Of a stretch of 64,000 nucleotides of DNA, positions 17,697-27,710 are shown piece by piece. The translations under genes were made by a program, and so were the position numbers. Origin of the DNA: Rhodococcus sp. Leaf247 (GTDB lineage Bacteria > Actinomycetota > Actinomycetes > Mycobacteriales > Mycobacteriaceae); assembly GCF_001426185.1 (NCBI RefSeq), contig NZ_LMRP01000002.1:310157-374156 (forward strand), in the 5' to 3' direction. Below the pieces are notes generated by a model. The model ran no database searches and had not been told where the DNA came from. It saw only the letters and a program-made list of their open reading frames with translations. Within the stretch, counting starts at the first letter, position 1. Every line of letters starts with the position of its first letter.

Positions 17697-18892
17697 CAGC
17701 TCACCGCTTTCGCTCGTGGTTCGGGCAATCGGAAGACCGCACGCACCAGAGGCGGCGCGGCGATGAAGAGCACGATGACGGACTGCACCACCAGAACGAT
17801 GTCGACAGGGATGGCCTCGCCGGCCTGCATCGCGAAACCGCCGGCCTTGAACGCACCGAACAGGATGCCGGCCGCGAACACGCCCCACGGGCGCGAACGC
17901 CCGAGGAGTGCCACGGTGATGGCGTCGAATCCGATACCCGCGTCGATATCCGCGGAGAACCCGGTCGTGACCGTGCCGAGAACCTGGGTGACTCCGGCGA
18001 GACCGACAAGAGCGCCGGACAACACCATCGCGTAGATGTAGACCCGCTCGACCTTGATACCGGCGACACGGGCAGCGGACGCATTCTCACCGACGACGCG
18101 GAACCGGAACCCTGTGCTGGACCGCTCGAGCAACCACCAGACAGCGGCGGTGACTGCGATGACGACAACGAAACCCCAGTGCAGCGAGTACTTCGAGCCG
18201 AATAGCGATGGCAGCGTCGCGTCATCCATCATCGCGGGAGTCTTGGGGTTGTTCGAGCCCGGTGCCTGGAGCGCTCCGGGCGTCCGCAGCAGGTACGAGA
18301 TCAGGTAGAACGCGACGTAGTTGAGCATGATCGTGACGATGACCTCGTGCGCACCGGTTCTCGCACGCAGGACACCGGCGATACCGCCCCACACCGCGCC
18401 GCCGAGAACGCCCGCGAGGATCGCGGCGATCAGGTGCACGTAGGGCGGAAGGTCGAAGGTGAACCCGACGTATCCGGCGCATGCCGCGGCGATCAGCATC
18501 TGTCCGCGGCCGCCGATGTTGAACATGCCGACGCGGAAGGCCAACGCCACGCCGAGTCCGGCGGCGATCAGCGGGGTCGCGAACGTCAAGGTCTCGGTCA
18601 GCGGACGGATGCCGTCGGCGAAGCGCGGGCGTCGGAAGTTGTAGACGCTGCCCTGGAACAGCGACGAGTAGGCGCCCCACACCGAGTCCCAGATCGCGGA
18701 CAGCATGTCGGTCGGACGGGAGAAGAAGTAGCCCGCCGTTTCCCGCACGTCGGGGTCGGTGGCGGCGATGAGGACCGCTCCGACCACGAAGGCCATGAGT
18801 ACCGACAGGAACGACAGCAGCACACTGCCACTGGCGATCTTGCGGAGTACCGATTCCGACTGTGACGGCGCAGGTGCTTCCGTCGTGCTCAT
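17696..18892 (-). CDS. Nucleoside-type ABC transporter permease 1
   Basis: 398 residues with multiple transmembrane helices. It carries RVGMFNIGGRGQMLIAAACAGYVG, the family loop with a Gly-Arg-Gly variant, and RARTGAHEVIVTIMLNYVAFYL, typical of the YufP/NupP type. It partners with the next permease and the double ATPase encoded just upstream, overlapping the ATPase gene by 4 nt. Start by ATG at a short Thr/Pro-rich cytosolic leader. Confidence 0.88.
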   Translation of the reverse strand: MSTTEAPAPSQSESVLRKIASGSVLLSFLSVLMAFVVGAVLIAATDPDVRETAGYFFSRPTDMLSAIWDSVWGAYSSLFQGSVYNFRRPRFADGIRPLTETLTFATPLIAAGLGVALAFRVGMFNIGGRGQMLIAAACAGYVGFTFDLPPYVHLIAAILAGVLGGAVWGGIAGVLRARTGAHEVIVTIMLNYVAFYLISYLLRTPGALQAPGSNNPKTPAMMDDATLPSLFGSKYSLHWGFVVVIAVTAAVWWLLERSSTGFRFRVVGENASAARVAGIKVERVYIYAMVLSGALVGLAGVTQVLGTVTTGFSADIDAGIGFDAITVALLGRSRPWGVFAAGILFGAFKAGGFAMQAGEAIPVDIVLVVQSVIVLFIAAPPLVRAVFRLPEPRAKAVS

Positions 18893-20430
18893 GTAGCGCC
18901 CTCGGCGCGTTCTGTTCTTCCGCCTGCCATGAGCAGTCCCAACTCTTCTCGCGATGCGTCACCCGGCACGATGCCGACGATGGCGCCTCGGTACATCACC
19001 GCGATGCGGTCGGCCAGGGCCGAGACCTCGTCCAGTTCGGACGAAATCACGATGACCGGCGTGCCGGCATCACGCGTCGCGACGATGCGCTTGTGGACGA
19101 ATTCGATGGATCCCACGTCGATTCCGCGCGTGGGTTGCGACGCGATGAGCAGCCGGAGGTCGCGACCGAGCTCACGTGCCAGCACCACCTTCTGCTGGTT
19201 TCCGCCGGACAGCCGCCCGACGGGAGTGTCGATGCCGGGGGTGCGGATGTCGAACTCCGACACCTTGTCCGACGCGAACGTGCGCAGGAACGACCGCAGG
19301 ATGCTGCCGCGCGCGGAGAACGGCGCACCGTGGGAGCGATCGAGCATCAGATTCTCGGCGACGCTGAACTCGGCGACGAGCCCGTCGTCGGTGCGGTCCT
19401 CGGGCACGAAACCCACGCCCGCGTCGAGGACTGCCCGTACGTCGCGCCCCACGATCGACGCACCGTCGAGTGTGATCGATCCCGTCATCGCCGGGTGCAG
19501 ACCGAGGAGCGCCTCGGCGAGCTCGGTCTGTCCGTTGCCCTGCACGCCCGCGATCGCCAGGATCTCCCCGGCTCGAACCTCGAACGACACGTCGTCGACG
19601 ACGGGTCCGGCGGGACCGGGCACCGTGAGACCGGTGACGACGAGAGCCGGATCACCCAGCTGCGCGGGTTCTTTGGACACCCGTAGCTGGACTTCGCGTC
19701 CCACCATCAAGGATGCGAGCTCCCCGTCGGACGCTGTGGGCTCGGCCTGACCGACCACCTTGCCCAGACGCACGACCGTGATGCGGTCCGCGACGACGCG
19801 CACTTCACGCAGCTTGTGCGTGATGAACACGATGGCGGTGCCCGAGTCCGCGAGTTGACGCATGATCGTCATCAACTCGTCGGTCTCCTGCGGCGTGAGC
19901 ACCGCGGTGGGCTCGTCGAACACCAGGATGTCCGCGTCGCGCGAGAGCGCCTTGATGATCTCCACGCGTTGCTGGACGCCGACCGGAAGGTCGCCGACGA
20001 CGGCGTCGGGATCGACGTCGAACCCGAAGCGCGCCGACACCTCCCGCACCAGGGTGCGCGCTGCCTCGATGTCGAGACGACCGCCGAACGTGGTCTCCTC
20101 GTTGCCCAGGATGATATTCTCCGCGACGGTGAACACGGGGATCAGCATGAAGTGCTGGTGCACCATGCCGATGCCGGCGCTCATCGCCTCGCCGGGACCG
20201 GCGAACGTTCGCGTGTCCCCGTCGATGAGGATGTCGCCCTCCTCGGCCCGGTAGAGGCCGCTGAGGACATTCATCAACGTCGATTTACCGGCACCGTTCT
20301 CACCGAGGAGGCAGTGGATCTCTCCTGCCTCGACGGTGAGATCGATGCGGTCGTTCGCCACGAGGGATCCGAAGCGTTTCGTGATCCCCCGGAGCTCCAG
20401 CTTCGGCTTTCGTTCGAGCGCTGATGTCAT
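18889..20430 (-). CDS. Nucleoside-type ABC transporter ATPase with two nucleotide-binding domains
   Basis: 513 residues with two ABC domains in tandem, as in the sugar/nucleoside class. Domain 1 has Walker A GENGAGKST and signature LPVGVQQRVEI with DEPTAVLTP. Domain 2 has a degenerate Walker A (GVQGNGQTEL) but a good signature LSGGNQQKVVLAREL and TRGIDVGS. One site is therefore probably non-hydrolytic, as is usual for this class. It powers the two permeases. The start lies 1 nt after the stop of the binding protein gene. Confidence 0.9.
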   Translation of the reverse strand: MTSALERKPKLELRGITKRFGSLVANDRIDLTVEAGEIHCLLGENGAGKSTLMNVLSGLYRAEEGDILIDGDTRTFAGPGEAMSAGIGMVHQHFMLIPVFTVAENIILGNEETTFGGRLDIEAARTLVREVSARFGFDVDPDAVVGDLPVGVQQRVEIIKALSRDADILVFDEPTAVLTPQETDELMTIMRQLADSGTAIVFITHKLREVRVVADRITVVRLGKVVGQAEPTASDGELASLMVGREVQLRVSKEPAQLGDPALVVTGLTVPGPAGPVVDDVSFEVRAGEILAIAGVQGNGQTELAEALLGLHPAMTGSITLDGASIVGRDVRAVLDAGVGFVPEDRTDDGLVAEFSVAENLMLDRSHGAPFSARGSILRSFLRTFASDKVSEFDIRTPGIDTPVGRLSGGNQQKVVLARELGRDLRLLIASQPTRGIDVGSIEFVHKRIVATRDAGTPVIVISSELDEVSALADRIAVMYRGAIVGIVPGDASREELGLLMAGGRTERAEGAT

Positions 20431-20431
20431 C

Positions 20432-21511
20432 TCAGCTGGGCGAGGACGGCGACGTGACCGTGATGGACCCGTCGACGATTCCGGCCTTGATGGTGTCGAG
20501 CTCGCCCTGCAGTGCCGGGTCGACCTGCGACTCGAAGTCGTGGAACGGCGCGATACCGACTCCCTCGTTCTCGAGCGTCCCGACGTACGGGGAGTTGTCG
20601 AAGTTGCCCTCGGCAGCCGCCGTGACTGCTTCCTCGGTACTGGTGGCCAGTCCCTTGGTGACGGAGGTCAGTACCAGATCGGAGACGGACGGGTCGGAGA
20701 CGTAGACATCGGCGTCGGCACCGACGAGTGCGATGGGCCGGTTGGCGTCACGGATGGCCTGTGCGGCCGACTGGTAGATCGGTCCACCGACGGGGAAGAC
20801 GACGTCCGCGTTCTGGTCGATGAGGCCCTGCGCGGTGTTCTTCGCGACCTCGTTGGCCTCGAAACCGCCCGTGAAGGAACCGTTCTGGGCGTCGACGTCC
20901 CAGCCGATGACGCGGACGTTCTTGTTCTTCTGCTCGTTGAAGTACTTCACGCCGTCCGCGAAGCCGTCCATGAAGATGGTGACGGTGGGGAACTGCGATC
21001 CGCCGAAGGTTCCGACGACGCCGGTCTTGCTGAAGCTGGCGGACGCATAGCCGGCCAGGAACGCGGACTGCGCGGTGTCGTAGGTGAGCGGCTTGACGTT
21101 GTCGAGCTCGATCGACGAGTCGTCGACGATGGCGAAGTCGATATCGGTGTTCTGCTCGGCAGCGGCCTTGGTCGCATCGGCCAGCGCGAAACCGACGGTG
21201 ACGATCAGCTGACATCCCTGGTCCACCAGGTTGTTCAGGTTGGGCGTGTAGTCGGTCGGTGAGTTGGACTGCACCGTCTTGGCCTCGACGCCGAGGTCGC
21301 CGGCCGCGGTCTGCAGTCCCTCGTAGCTGAGCTGGTTGAACGACTTGTCGTCGAAACCGCCCGAGTCGGAGACCATGCAGGGGGTGAAGTCACCCGATGC
21401 GGAGCCGCCGCCCGCGTTGTCTTCGGGCGCCGACCCACAGGCTGTGACCAGGGTGAATGCGCTCGCGACTGCGACGGTGGAGAGTGTTGCTCGGGAGAAG
21501 GTGTTAGGCAC
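20432..21511 (-). CDS. BMP-family nucleoside-binding lipoprotein
   Basis: 359 residues. The N-terminus is a lipoprotein signal peptide with lipobox LVTAC; the mature protein starts with a flexible Gly/Ser segment and the BMP/PnrA fold (MVSDSGGFDDKSFNQLSYEGL). Further family marks are GTFGGSQFPTVTIFMDGF and the late F-P-V-GGPIYQSA. It captures the ligand, probably purine nucleosides, for the ABC transporter encoded downstream. I chose GTG because GGAG lies 8 nt upstream and the signal peptide begins there. First gene of the operon. Confidence 0.88.
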   Translation of the reverse strand: MPNTFSRATLSTVAVASAFTLVTACGSAPEDNAGGGSASGDFTPCMVSDSGGFDDKSFNQLSYEGLQTAAGDLGVEAKTVQSNSPTDYTPNLNNLVDQGCQLIVTVGFALADATKAAAEQNTDIDFAIVDDSSIELDNVKPLTYDTAQSAFLAGYASASFSKTGVVGTFGGSQFPTVTIFMDGFADGVKYFNEQKNKNVRVIGWDVDAQNGSFTGGFEANEVAKNTAQGLIDQNADVVFPVGGPIYQSAAQAIRDANRPIALVGADADVYVSDPSVSDLVLTSVTKGLATSTEEAVTAAAEGNFDNSPYVGTLENEGVGIAPFHDFESQVDPALQGELDTIKAGIVDGSITVTSPSSPS

Positions 21512-21617
21512 CGGTGTGCTCCGTTTCGCTCGTGGCTGTGAAGGAACATTAACCCGAGCGTCGAACGAGCGCCGCGCGTCTGCCCGAAAACCCGCGTCGC
21601 ACGGCTGCGGACACAGC

Positions 21618-21653
21618 ACTAGGGCCGGACACCTGTCGGTGTCCGGCCCTAGT
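21618..21653 (-). terminator. Strong hairpin after cspA
   Basis: Perfect 16-bp arms (ACTAGGGCCGGACACC and its complement) close on a TGTC loop, 27 nt past the cspA stop. On the minus strand this would end cspA and insulate the transporter operon whose start lies about 107 nt further. Confidence 0.8.
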
Positions 21654-21679
21654 TGAAGTTTCGGTGGGTTACTCCGAAA

Positions 21680-21880
21680 TCAGATCGCGCGAACGCCGCT
21701 CGCCTGAGGACCCTTGGCGCCCGAGGTGACCTCGAACTCGACGCGCTGGTTCTCTTCGAGGCTCTTGAAGCCGGTGCCCTGGATCTCGGAGAAGTGGACG
21801 AACACGTCGGGTCCATCTTCCTGAGCGATGAAGCCGAAGCCCTTTTCAGCGTTGAACCACTTGACGGTGCCCTGAGTCAT
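21680..21880 (-). CDS. cspA: Cold shock protein, CspA family
   Basis: 66 residues, one cold-shock domain. RNP1 is KGFGFI (13-18) and RNP2 is VFVHF (26-30); the start [14 protein letters not shown] is typical of actinobacteria. It binds single-stranded RNA and DNA and melts secondary structure, acting as an RNA chaperone. AAGGGAG lies 8-10 nt before the ATG. A long 5' region of up to about 250 nt separates it from the divergent thiM gene, as expected for a gene regulated through its leader. Confidence 0.95.
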   Translation of the reverse strand: MTQGTVKWFNAEKGFGFIAQEDGPDVFVHFSEIQGTGFKSLEENQRVEFEVTSGAKGPQASGVRAI

Positions 21881-21914
21881 GATTTTGCTCCCTTTTACAG
21901 CTGACATGTCGGGC

Positions 21915-21929
21915 TTCACACCGTGTGAA
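21915..21929 (-). promoter_or_regulatory. Perfect palindrome in the cspA leader
   Basis: TTCACACCGTGTGAA has 7-bp arms around one central base, 35-49 nt upstream of the cspA ATG. It may be an operator or a small leader hairpin near the ribosome site. No regulator is adjacent. No other motif was recognised in the remaining cspA-thiM gap. Confidence 0.4.
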
Positions 21930-22137
21930 ACCCGGGCCGGCACTGAACGTGACGAATTCCGAGTTTCCTCAGACGACGCGCACGCTCGCAACAACAAGTT
22001 CCCAGCGAGCGTGCATGAAACACGAACACACAAAAACTACGACCTGTCAGCTGGGATAAGGCTACAACACACCATGGACAGTGCGCTACCGGTACCGCGT
22101 GCGGTGACGAGATGCACTCGGCGGGTATACCCGGACG

Positions 22138-22959
22138 ATGACCGATTCAGCCCGTCTCGTTGCCGATGCCCTCACGTCGATGCGCGATCGCGCACCACTC
22201 GTGCATGCCGTGACCAACTATGTGACAGCAGGTTTCACGGCCAACGTGCTTCTCGCGGCGGGCGCGAGCGCCGCCATGGTGGACAACGAGGACGAGGCCG
22301 CACTCTTCGCCGGGGTGGCCGACGCAGTCCTGATCAACCTGGGAACTCCGCAGCCTCAGCTCCGCGAGGTCTATCTGGCCACGGCGTCGGCGGCATCCGC
22401 GGCCGGCACTCCGTGGGTCCTCGATCCCATCGCCGCCGGAGGGTTGCCGTGGCGCGGCGCGCTCGCTCGGGATCTGCTGACGCACCGACCGGCGGCCGTC
22501 CGGGGCAACGCCTCGGAGATCATCGGGCTCGACGGTCTGTCGGCCGAGGGCAGTGACAGCCGCGGCCGGGGAGTCGACAGCTCGGACGATCCGGCGGACG
22601 CCGTGGAGTCGGCACGCAGGCTGCTGTCCCATGCCACCGCGGTGTCGGCGTCGGGCGAGATCGACCATGTCATCACTGCCGACGGCGTCGCGACGATCAC
22701 GGGCGGCAGCGCGCTGATGACGAAGGTGACCGGCACCGGATGCTCGCTCGGCGCACTGGTCGCCGCGTACTGCGCAGCCGTGGACGACTACGGCCTCGCC
22801 ACGATCGCGGCGCACACCCACGCGACGGTTGCCGCCGACATCGCGGCCGAGACCGCCACCGCGCCCGGCTCGTTCGCGGTCGCCTATCTGGACGCACTGC
22901 ACGCTGTCACCCCCGATGACATCCTCCGGCGCGCGCACGTCGAGTGGCGGCCACGGTGA
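22138..22959 (+). CDS. thiM: Hydroxyethylthiazole kinase
   Basis: 273 residues. ThiM phosphorylates 4-methyl-5-(2-hydroxyethyl)thiazole, a salvage step to thiamine. Family sequence is clear: PLVHAVTNYVTAGFTANVLLAAGASAAM at the N-terminus, RGNASEIIGL, and the catalytic VTGTGCSLGALVAAY with the active cysteine. No THI-box riboswitch pattern was found in the upstream gap, and no other thiamine gene is nearby. Its last bases overlap the start of the glutaminase gene, so the pair is cotranslated. Confidence 0.92.
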   Translation: MTDSARLVADALTSMRDRAPLVHAVTNYVTAGFTANVLLAAGASAAMVDNEDEAALFAGVADAVLINLGTPQPQLREVYLATASAASAAGTPWVLDPIAAGGLPWRGALARDLLTHRPAAVRGNASEIIGLDGLSAEGSDSRGRGVDSSDDPADAVESARRLLSHATAVSASGEIDHVITADGVATITGGSALMTKVTGTGCSLGALVAAYCAAVDDYGLATIAAHTHATVAADIAAETATAPGSFAVAYLDALHAVTPDDILRRAHVEWRPR

Positions 22960-24149
22960 CGTCACCGATCACCGACTACCTGGAGGCCGTGCTGCGCGAC
23001 TGCCGGGACTCGGACGGCGGCGAGGTCCTCACGGGCAACCGCATCCTCTCGCAGGCCGACCCCGACGTGTTCTCGGTCGCCGTCGTCACCGTCGAGGGCA
23101 CGGTCTACTGCGCCGGCGACGTGGACTCGTCCTTCTCGATCCAATCCATTTCCAAGGCACTCACCTACGCCCTCGCGCTGGCCGACCGTGGGCTCGACGC
23201 CGTGCACCGCAAGATCGACGTCGAGCCGTCGGGCGACGCGTTCAACGAGATCTCGCTCGAACGCGACACCGGCCGACCACGCAACGCGCTCATCAATGCC
23301 GGTGCCATCGCAGCACACTCGTTGGTCGAGGGGCGCGACGTCGAGCATCGCGTCGACCGGATCCTCGCGCTGCACTCCGCGTTCGTCGGCCGCGACCTCT
23401 CGATCGACGACGACGTGTTCGACGCCGAGATGGAGTCGAGCGACCGGAATCTGGCGCTAGCCCACATGCTCGCCTCGGTGAAGGTCCTCGAGTGCGATGC
23501 ACACGAGGTCGTCACCGGGTACGCCCGGCAGTGCAGCATCGACGTCACCACACCCGATCTCGCGATGCTCGCCGCGACGATGGCGAACGGCGGTGTCCAT
23601 CCCGGGAGCGGCGACCGGGTGGCGACGTCCGCCGTTGTGCGACAGGTGCTCTCGACCATGACCACGTGCGGGATGTACGACGGCACGGGCGACTGGATCG
23701 CGAACGTCGGCATTCCCGCGAAGAGCGGTGTGTCAGGGGCGATCATCGGCGTCCTGCCCGGTCAGCTCGGGATTGCCGTCCACTCCCCACGACTCGACGA
23801 CCGTGGCAACAGCGTGCGCGGGGTCGAGGTGTTCGAGCGACTGTCGCGGGACATGGATCTGCACATGATGGACATCGCCCCGTCCGGTCACTCCGCGGTG
23901 CGCCAGGCCCGTGAGGAGGACGGCCGCACGGTGTACGAGCTGCAGGGCGACATCCGGTTCGCCGGCGCGGAGAACATCATGAGCCGCGTCCTGGCCGACC
24001 TCCCGGACGACCCGACACGCATCGGCTTCGAGCTCAAGCCCGCCCGAGCGGTCAACGGAGCTGCGGTGCGGCTGCTCGGTGAGCTGATCGAACGGCTGCG
24101 CAGCGACGGCCACGACGTCGAGGTGGACGACCCCAACGGGCTCATGTAG
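22956..24149 (+). CDS. glsA: Glutaminase with C-terminal STAS domain
   Basis: About 397 residues. The first 300 form the serine-type glutaminase domain that hydrolyses glutamine to glutamate and ammonia. The SxxK nucleophile motif is in FSIQSISKAL (S64, K67), followed by N-A-L-INAGAIA, and the GIPAKSGVSGAIIG loop. Residues about 310-397 (YELQGDIRFAGAENIMSRVL...FELKPARAVNGAAVRLLGEL) look like a STAS domain, as in some actinobacterial glutaminases. I chose the GTG that makes a GTGA overlap with thiM; a GTG four codons earlier is an alternative. The thiM-glutaminase coupling is unusual. Confidence 0.88.
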   Translation: MTSPITDYLEAVLRDCRDSDGGEVLTGNRILSQADPDVFSVAVVTVEGTVYCAGDVDSSFSIQSISKALTYALALADRGLDAVHRKIDVEPSGDAFNEISLERDTGRPRNALINAGAIAAHSLVEGRDVEHRVDRILALHSAFVGRDLSIDDDVFDAEMESSDRNLALAHMLASVKVLECDAHEVVTGYARQCSIDVTTPDLAMLAATMANGGVHPGSGDRVATSAVVRQVLSTMTTCGMYDGTGDWIANVGIPAKSGVSGAIIGVLPGQLGIAVHSPRLDDRGNSVRGVEVFERLSRDMDLHMMDIAPSGHSAVRQAREEDGRTVYELQGDIRFAGAENIMSRVLADLPDDPTRIGFELKPARAVNGAAVRLLGELIERLRSDGHDVEVDDPNGLM

Positions 24150-24174
24150 CCAGAGGGCCGGAGGCCGGCCGGAA

Positions 24175-25065
24175 TCAGATGAGCCGAAGTTTCCTCCGTG
24201 AGCGGAAGGTGCGGGGGTTGCCGGTGAGCGGATCGGTGAAGCTCAACCGGCGTGCGAGCAACTGCAGGGGTGTCGAGAAGTCGTCGGGCGCCACGGACGT
24301 GAACGTCGGGTAGTACGGGTCGCCGTGGATCGGGATGCCGAGCGAGGAGAGGTGCAGTCGCAGCTGGTGCGTCTTGCCTGTGCGAGGGAAGAGCCGGTAG
24401 CGCGCCGCGTTGCCCACCCTCTCGATAATCTCCACCCGGGTCTCGCTGTTGGCCTCCCCGGGTTCCTCGTGCGCCGTCATGACGCCGTGCTCCTTGACGA
24501 TGCGGCTCCGGACCGTGCGCGGGAAGTCGAGAGTGGCGTCGTACCCCGCGACGGCCTCGTACTCCTTGGTCAAGGAGCCGGTCGAGAACAGATCCTGGTA
24601 CGCGCGTCGATACCGGGAAGCCCTGGTGAACAACAGCACTCCTGCCGTGGCGCGATCGAGGCGGTGCGCCGGCGTGATCTCCGGATCGTCGTACCGTCGG
24701 CGCAACCGCACCGTGGCGGTTTCGGTGACATGTCGGCCTCGAGGGATCGTGGCGAGGAAATGCGGCTTGTCGACGACGACGATCGCGTCGTCCTCGTAGA
24801 GCACGTCGAGTTCGAACGGGACGGGAACCTCCGCGGCGGGGACTCGGTAGAAGTACACGAATGCGCCTGCGCGATAACGGGTGTCACAGGTGTAGGGCCG
24901 ACCACGCTCGTCGACCACCTCGCCGCGCGTCATCGCGGACGCCCACGCGTCGTCCGGGTATTCGGACCCGAGGTACTCGACCGTCGTGTCGGGGTGGTCT
25001 CCGTGCGGCAGCCTGATGCGCAGGGGAGCCAATCCGTCGCGGAACGGGAGCGGCAGAGCCGTCAT
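24175..25065 (-). CDS. RluA-family 23S/tRNA pseudouridine synthase
   Basis: 296 residues. The catalytic motif [15 protein letters not shown] holds the nucleophilic aspartate; [23 protein letters not shown] is the conserved C-terminal block. There is an N-terminal region of about 90 residues with a degenerate S4-like part ([31 protein letters not shown]). It isomerises uridine in an RNA that cannot be named. The ATG overlaps the stop of trhO (ATGA), so it is the second gene of a two-gene unit acting on RNA. Confidence 0.9.
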   Translation of the reverse strand: MTALPLPFRDGLAPLRIRLPHGDHPDTTVEYLGSEYPDDAWASAMTRGEVVDERGRPYTCDTRYRAGAFVYFYRVPAAEVPVPFELDVLYEDDAIVVVDKPHFLATIPRGRHVTETATVRLRRRYDDPEITPAHRLDRATAGVLLFTRASRYRRAYQDLFSTGSLTKEYEAVAGYDATLDFPRTVRSRIVKEHGVMTAHEEPGEANSETRVEIIERVGNAARYRLFPRTGKTHQLRLHLSSLGIPIHGDPYYPTFTSVAPDDFSTPLQLLARRLSFTDPLTGNPRTFRSRRKLRLI

Positions 25066-25910
25066 GCGGGGTGGCACCCGGTACACATCAGCACCAGTCC
25101 CCGCCCGTGGCCGTCGTCCAGATCGACGTATCGCGACGTGGGAGTGCCGCAGCACGAACAGGTTCCGATGACAGCCGCGTGATCGGAGAACTCGACGGTC
25201 TGGCGCTGGTCGAAGACGTACAGCGAGCCCGACCACAGACCGTCGTCTCCGTACTTCTCGCCGTAGCGCACGATGCCCCCGTCCAGCTGGTAGACCTCGT
25301 CGAAGCCCCGCGACCGCATCAGCGAGGACAGCACTTCACACCGGACGCCGCCGGTGCAGTACGTGACCACCGGCTTCGACTTGAGGTGATCGAAGACTCC
25401 GGAGTCCAGTTGGGCGACGAACTCCCTCGTGTTCTCCACGTCGGGGACGACGGCGCCGTCGAACCGTCCCACTGCCGCCTCGAAGGCATTGCGGCCGTCG
25501 AAGAAGACGACGTCGTCGCCGCGCTCGGCGACCAACGCGTGCACGTCTTCGGGGGCGAGGTGCGTGCCTCCCCCGACGACACCGTCCGGTGTCACCTCGA
25601 TCTCGTCGGGCGCTCCGAACGTCACGATCTCGGGGCGCACCCGCACGCTCAACTTCGGGAAGTCGTCGCCGCGTCCGTCCGACCACTTGACGTCCGCGTC
25701 CGCGAACGGCGCGTACTCCTTGGTACCGCGGACGTACTTCTTCACCGCGCGGACGTCCCCGCCGACGGTGACGTTGATGCCGTGCGGAGCGACGATGATG
25801 CGCCCGGTCAGGCCGTTCGCCGACGCCAGGGAGTGCTGCCACAGCCGGATCGCGTCGGGATCCGGCAACGGGGTGAACACGTAGAACAGCACGATCTTGG
25901 GCGTCGACAC
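25062..25910 (-). CDS. trhO: tRNA uridine-34 hydroxylase / rhodanese-domain protein
   Basis: 282 residues of the TrhO/YceA family, which makes 5-hydroxyuridine at wobble U34. The N-terminal ferredoxin-like part is [18 protein letters not shown] and [16 protein letters not shown]. The rhodanese domain has the active loop [16 protein letters not shown] with the catalytic cysteine. The C-terminus has a cysteine cluster (GTCSCCG and MCTGCHP), probably a zinc site. The GTG start gives the usual family N-terminus. It is translationally coupled to the pseudouridine synthase gene. Confidence 0.88.
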   Translation of the reverse strand: MSTPKIVLFYVFTPLPDPDAIRLWQHSLASANGLTGRIIVAPHGINVTVGGDVRAVKKYVRGTKEYAPFADADVKWSDGRGDDFPKLSVRVRPEIVTFGAPDEIEVTPDGVVGGGTHLAPEDVHALVAERGDDVVFFDGRNAFEAAVGRFDGAVVPDVENTREFVAQLDSGVFDHLKSKPVVTYCTGGVRCEVLSSLMRSRGFDEVYQLDGGIVRYGEKYGDDGLWSGSLYVFDQRQTVEFSDHAAVIGTCSCCGTPTSRYVDLDDGHGRGLVLMCTGCHPA

Positions 25911-25936
25911 GATCGTCCAGTCTACGTCGTCCCGCG

Positions 25937-27607
25937 TCAGGTCAACGGCGGTGCCGGAGCCACGGTCTGCGTTCCGCTGGCCACCCTGAACCCCGCGCCG
26001 AAGTACGCCGCCGATGCAGGATCCTCCTTGGCGACGACGTACCAGTGGTCCATCTGGGCGCCGGCCGGCGTCACCTCGAAGACGCCGAACCCGTGCGTGT
26101 CCAGGTCCACGTACTTCACGTGGTGGTTGAACGCCTTGAACGCTTCCTCCGCCACGCGCCCGACGGTGTGTTCGGGCACCTTCAGGAAGTCGTCGATGTT
26201 GGCCGAGGTGACGGAGGTGACCACGAGTTCGGTGGCGACGGTGCCCGCCGCGGGATAGGCGGCAGCGTCGACCGGGATGTCGCACGCCCATGAGGAGTGG
26301 ATGTCACCGGTGATGAAGACCGTGTTGTCGACACCCGCGGTGCGGATGGCGTCGAGGAGTCGCCGTCGGTCGGCGGTGTAGCCGTCCCAGGGATCGGCGT
26401 TGTAGGACACACCCGCGGCGGGGAGGCCGAGCAGTTCGGTGACGCCGCGCGCCGCCTCCGGCTCGAGGGGCGGGATGAGCGTCGGCGTGATCATGACCGG
26501 GTTGCCGACGATGCGCCACCGGGTCGGCGACGACGTCAGACCCGAGGTCAACCACGCCATCTGGTCGGCGCCGGTGATGGTGCGGTCGGGTGAGTCGACC
26601 TGCTCGCCCTGGAACGGGAGCACCTGCTTCGAGCGGTAGGTCCGCAGGTCGAGCATCGACAGTTCCATCAAGGTGCCGAAACGCAGCCGGCGGTAGAGAT
26701 GGCGATTGTTCGCCGTACCCGCGGCGCGAACCGGCATCCACTCGTAGTACGCCCGAACAGAATTCGCCTTGCGTGTCGCCCAGTCGCCCTCGGTCGCGGG
26801 CTGATGATTCTCCGCGCCCGTGTCGTACGCGTCGTTGGCCGACTCGTGGTCGTCCCAGGTGCAGATCCACGGCACCCCACGATGCGCTGCCTGCAGATCG
26901 GGATCGGACTTGTACTGGCCGTGGCGGATCCGGTAGTCGGCGAGGGTGACGATCTCGTGCACCGGATCGTGGACCCGGACGACGCCGTTCTTCCCCTCGA
27001 AGCCGCCCGTCTCGTACTCGTAGATGTAGTCACCGAGGTGGATGATCGCGTCGAGGTCGGGCCGAGCGGCCAGGTGGCGGTACGCCGAGAAGTAGCCCGA
27101 CTCCCAGTTCGCGCAGGACACCACACCGAACCTGAGCCTGGCCACGTCGGCGTCGGCAGCCGGCGCCGTCCGAGTGGTCGCGACCGACGAGGACTCACCC
27201 GCGGCGGAGAAGCGGTAGTAGTACGTCGTGGACGGGGACAGCCCACCGACGTCGACCTTCACGGTGTGGTCGCTGTCGGCGGACGTCGTGACGGAGCCGG
27301 AGCGGACGACGTCGGTGATCGCGGCATCGCGCGCCAACTCCCACGTGACCGTCGTGGCCGGACCACGTCCGGATCCCGGCACGGCATCCGGCGTCGGCGT
27401 GACACGGGTCCACAACAGAACGGCGTCCTCGAGGGGATCGCCCGACGCGACGCCGTGGCGGAAGACCGGTGACGTGCTTGCCGACGCCGTCCTGGTCGTG
27501 AGCGACGCGGCCGCTCCGACGCCCGCGGCGAGGGTCGTGGTGCGCAGGAAACCACGTCGATTCAGACGCGGAGATGATGACGTACTGCGGTGTTCTGTGT
27601 CGTCCAC
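25937..27607 (-). CDS. phoD: PhoD-type alkaline phosphatase/phosphodiesterase, Tat-exported
   Basis: 556 residues. The N-terminus carries a twin-arginine signal ([22 protein letters not shown]) and ends near TASAS. A PhoD_N Ig-like region follows ([25 protein letters not shown]). The catalytic domain shows [31 protein letters not shown] and [11 protein letters not shown], giving the metal-binding D, N and H residues of the calcium/iron PhoD type. It releases phosphate from phosphoesters outside the cell. Divergent from the quinone reductase-like gene; no Pho box was recognised in the 103-bp gap. Confidence 0.92.
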   Translation of the reverse strand: MDDTEHRSTSSSPRLNRRGFLRTTTLAAGVGAAASLTTRTASASTSPVFRHGVASGDPLEDAVLLWTRVTPTPDAVPGSGRGPATTVTWELARDAAITDVVRSGSVTTSADSDHTVKVDVGGLSPSTTYYYRFSAAGESSSVATTRTAPAADADVARLRFGVVSCANWESGYFSAYRHLAARPDLDAIIHLGDYIYEYETGGFEGKNGVVRVHDPVHEIVTLADYRIRHGQYKSDPDLQAAHRGVPWICTWDDHESANDAYDTGAENHQPATEGDWATRKANSVRAYYEWMPVRAAGTANNRHLYRRLRFGTLMELSMLDLRTYRSKQVLPFQGEQVDSPDRTITGADQMAWLTSGLTSSPTRWRIVGNPVMITPTLIPPLEPEAARGVTELLGLPAAGVSYNADPWDGYTADRRRLLDAIRTAGVDNTVFITGDIHSSWACDIPVDAAAYPAAGTVATELVVTSVTSANIDDFLKVPEHTVGRVAEEAFKAFNHHVKYVDLDTHGFGVFEVTPAGAQMDHWYVVAKEDPASAAYFGAGFRVASGTQTVAPAPPLT

Positions 27608-27710
27608 CCGCTGAGTTCATGCCATCGCGGGCGATCGGTCAAGTGAACAGGCCGTACAGGTTCGTCGGTCGATGGAACACCACGGTGGGGACCTCGCGTT
27701 GGAGGTGTTC

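Noticed and set aside
22022..22137. TPP riboswitch before thiM
   Set aside because: No THI-box pattern (CTGAGA block and partner helix) was found; the gap is too short after subtracting the cspA leader.
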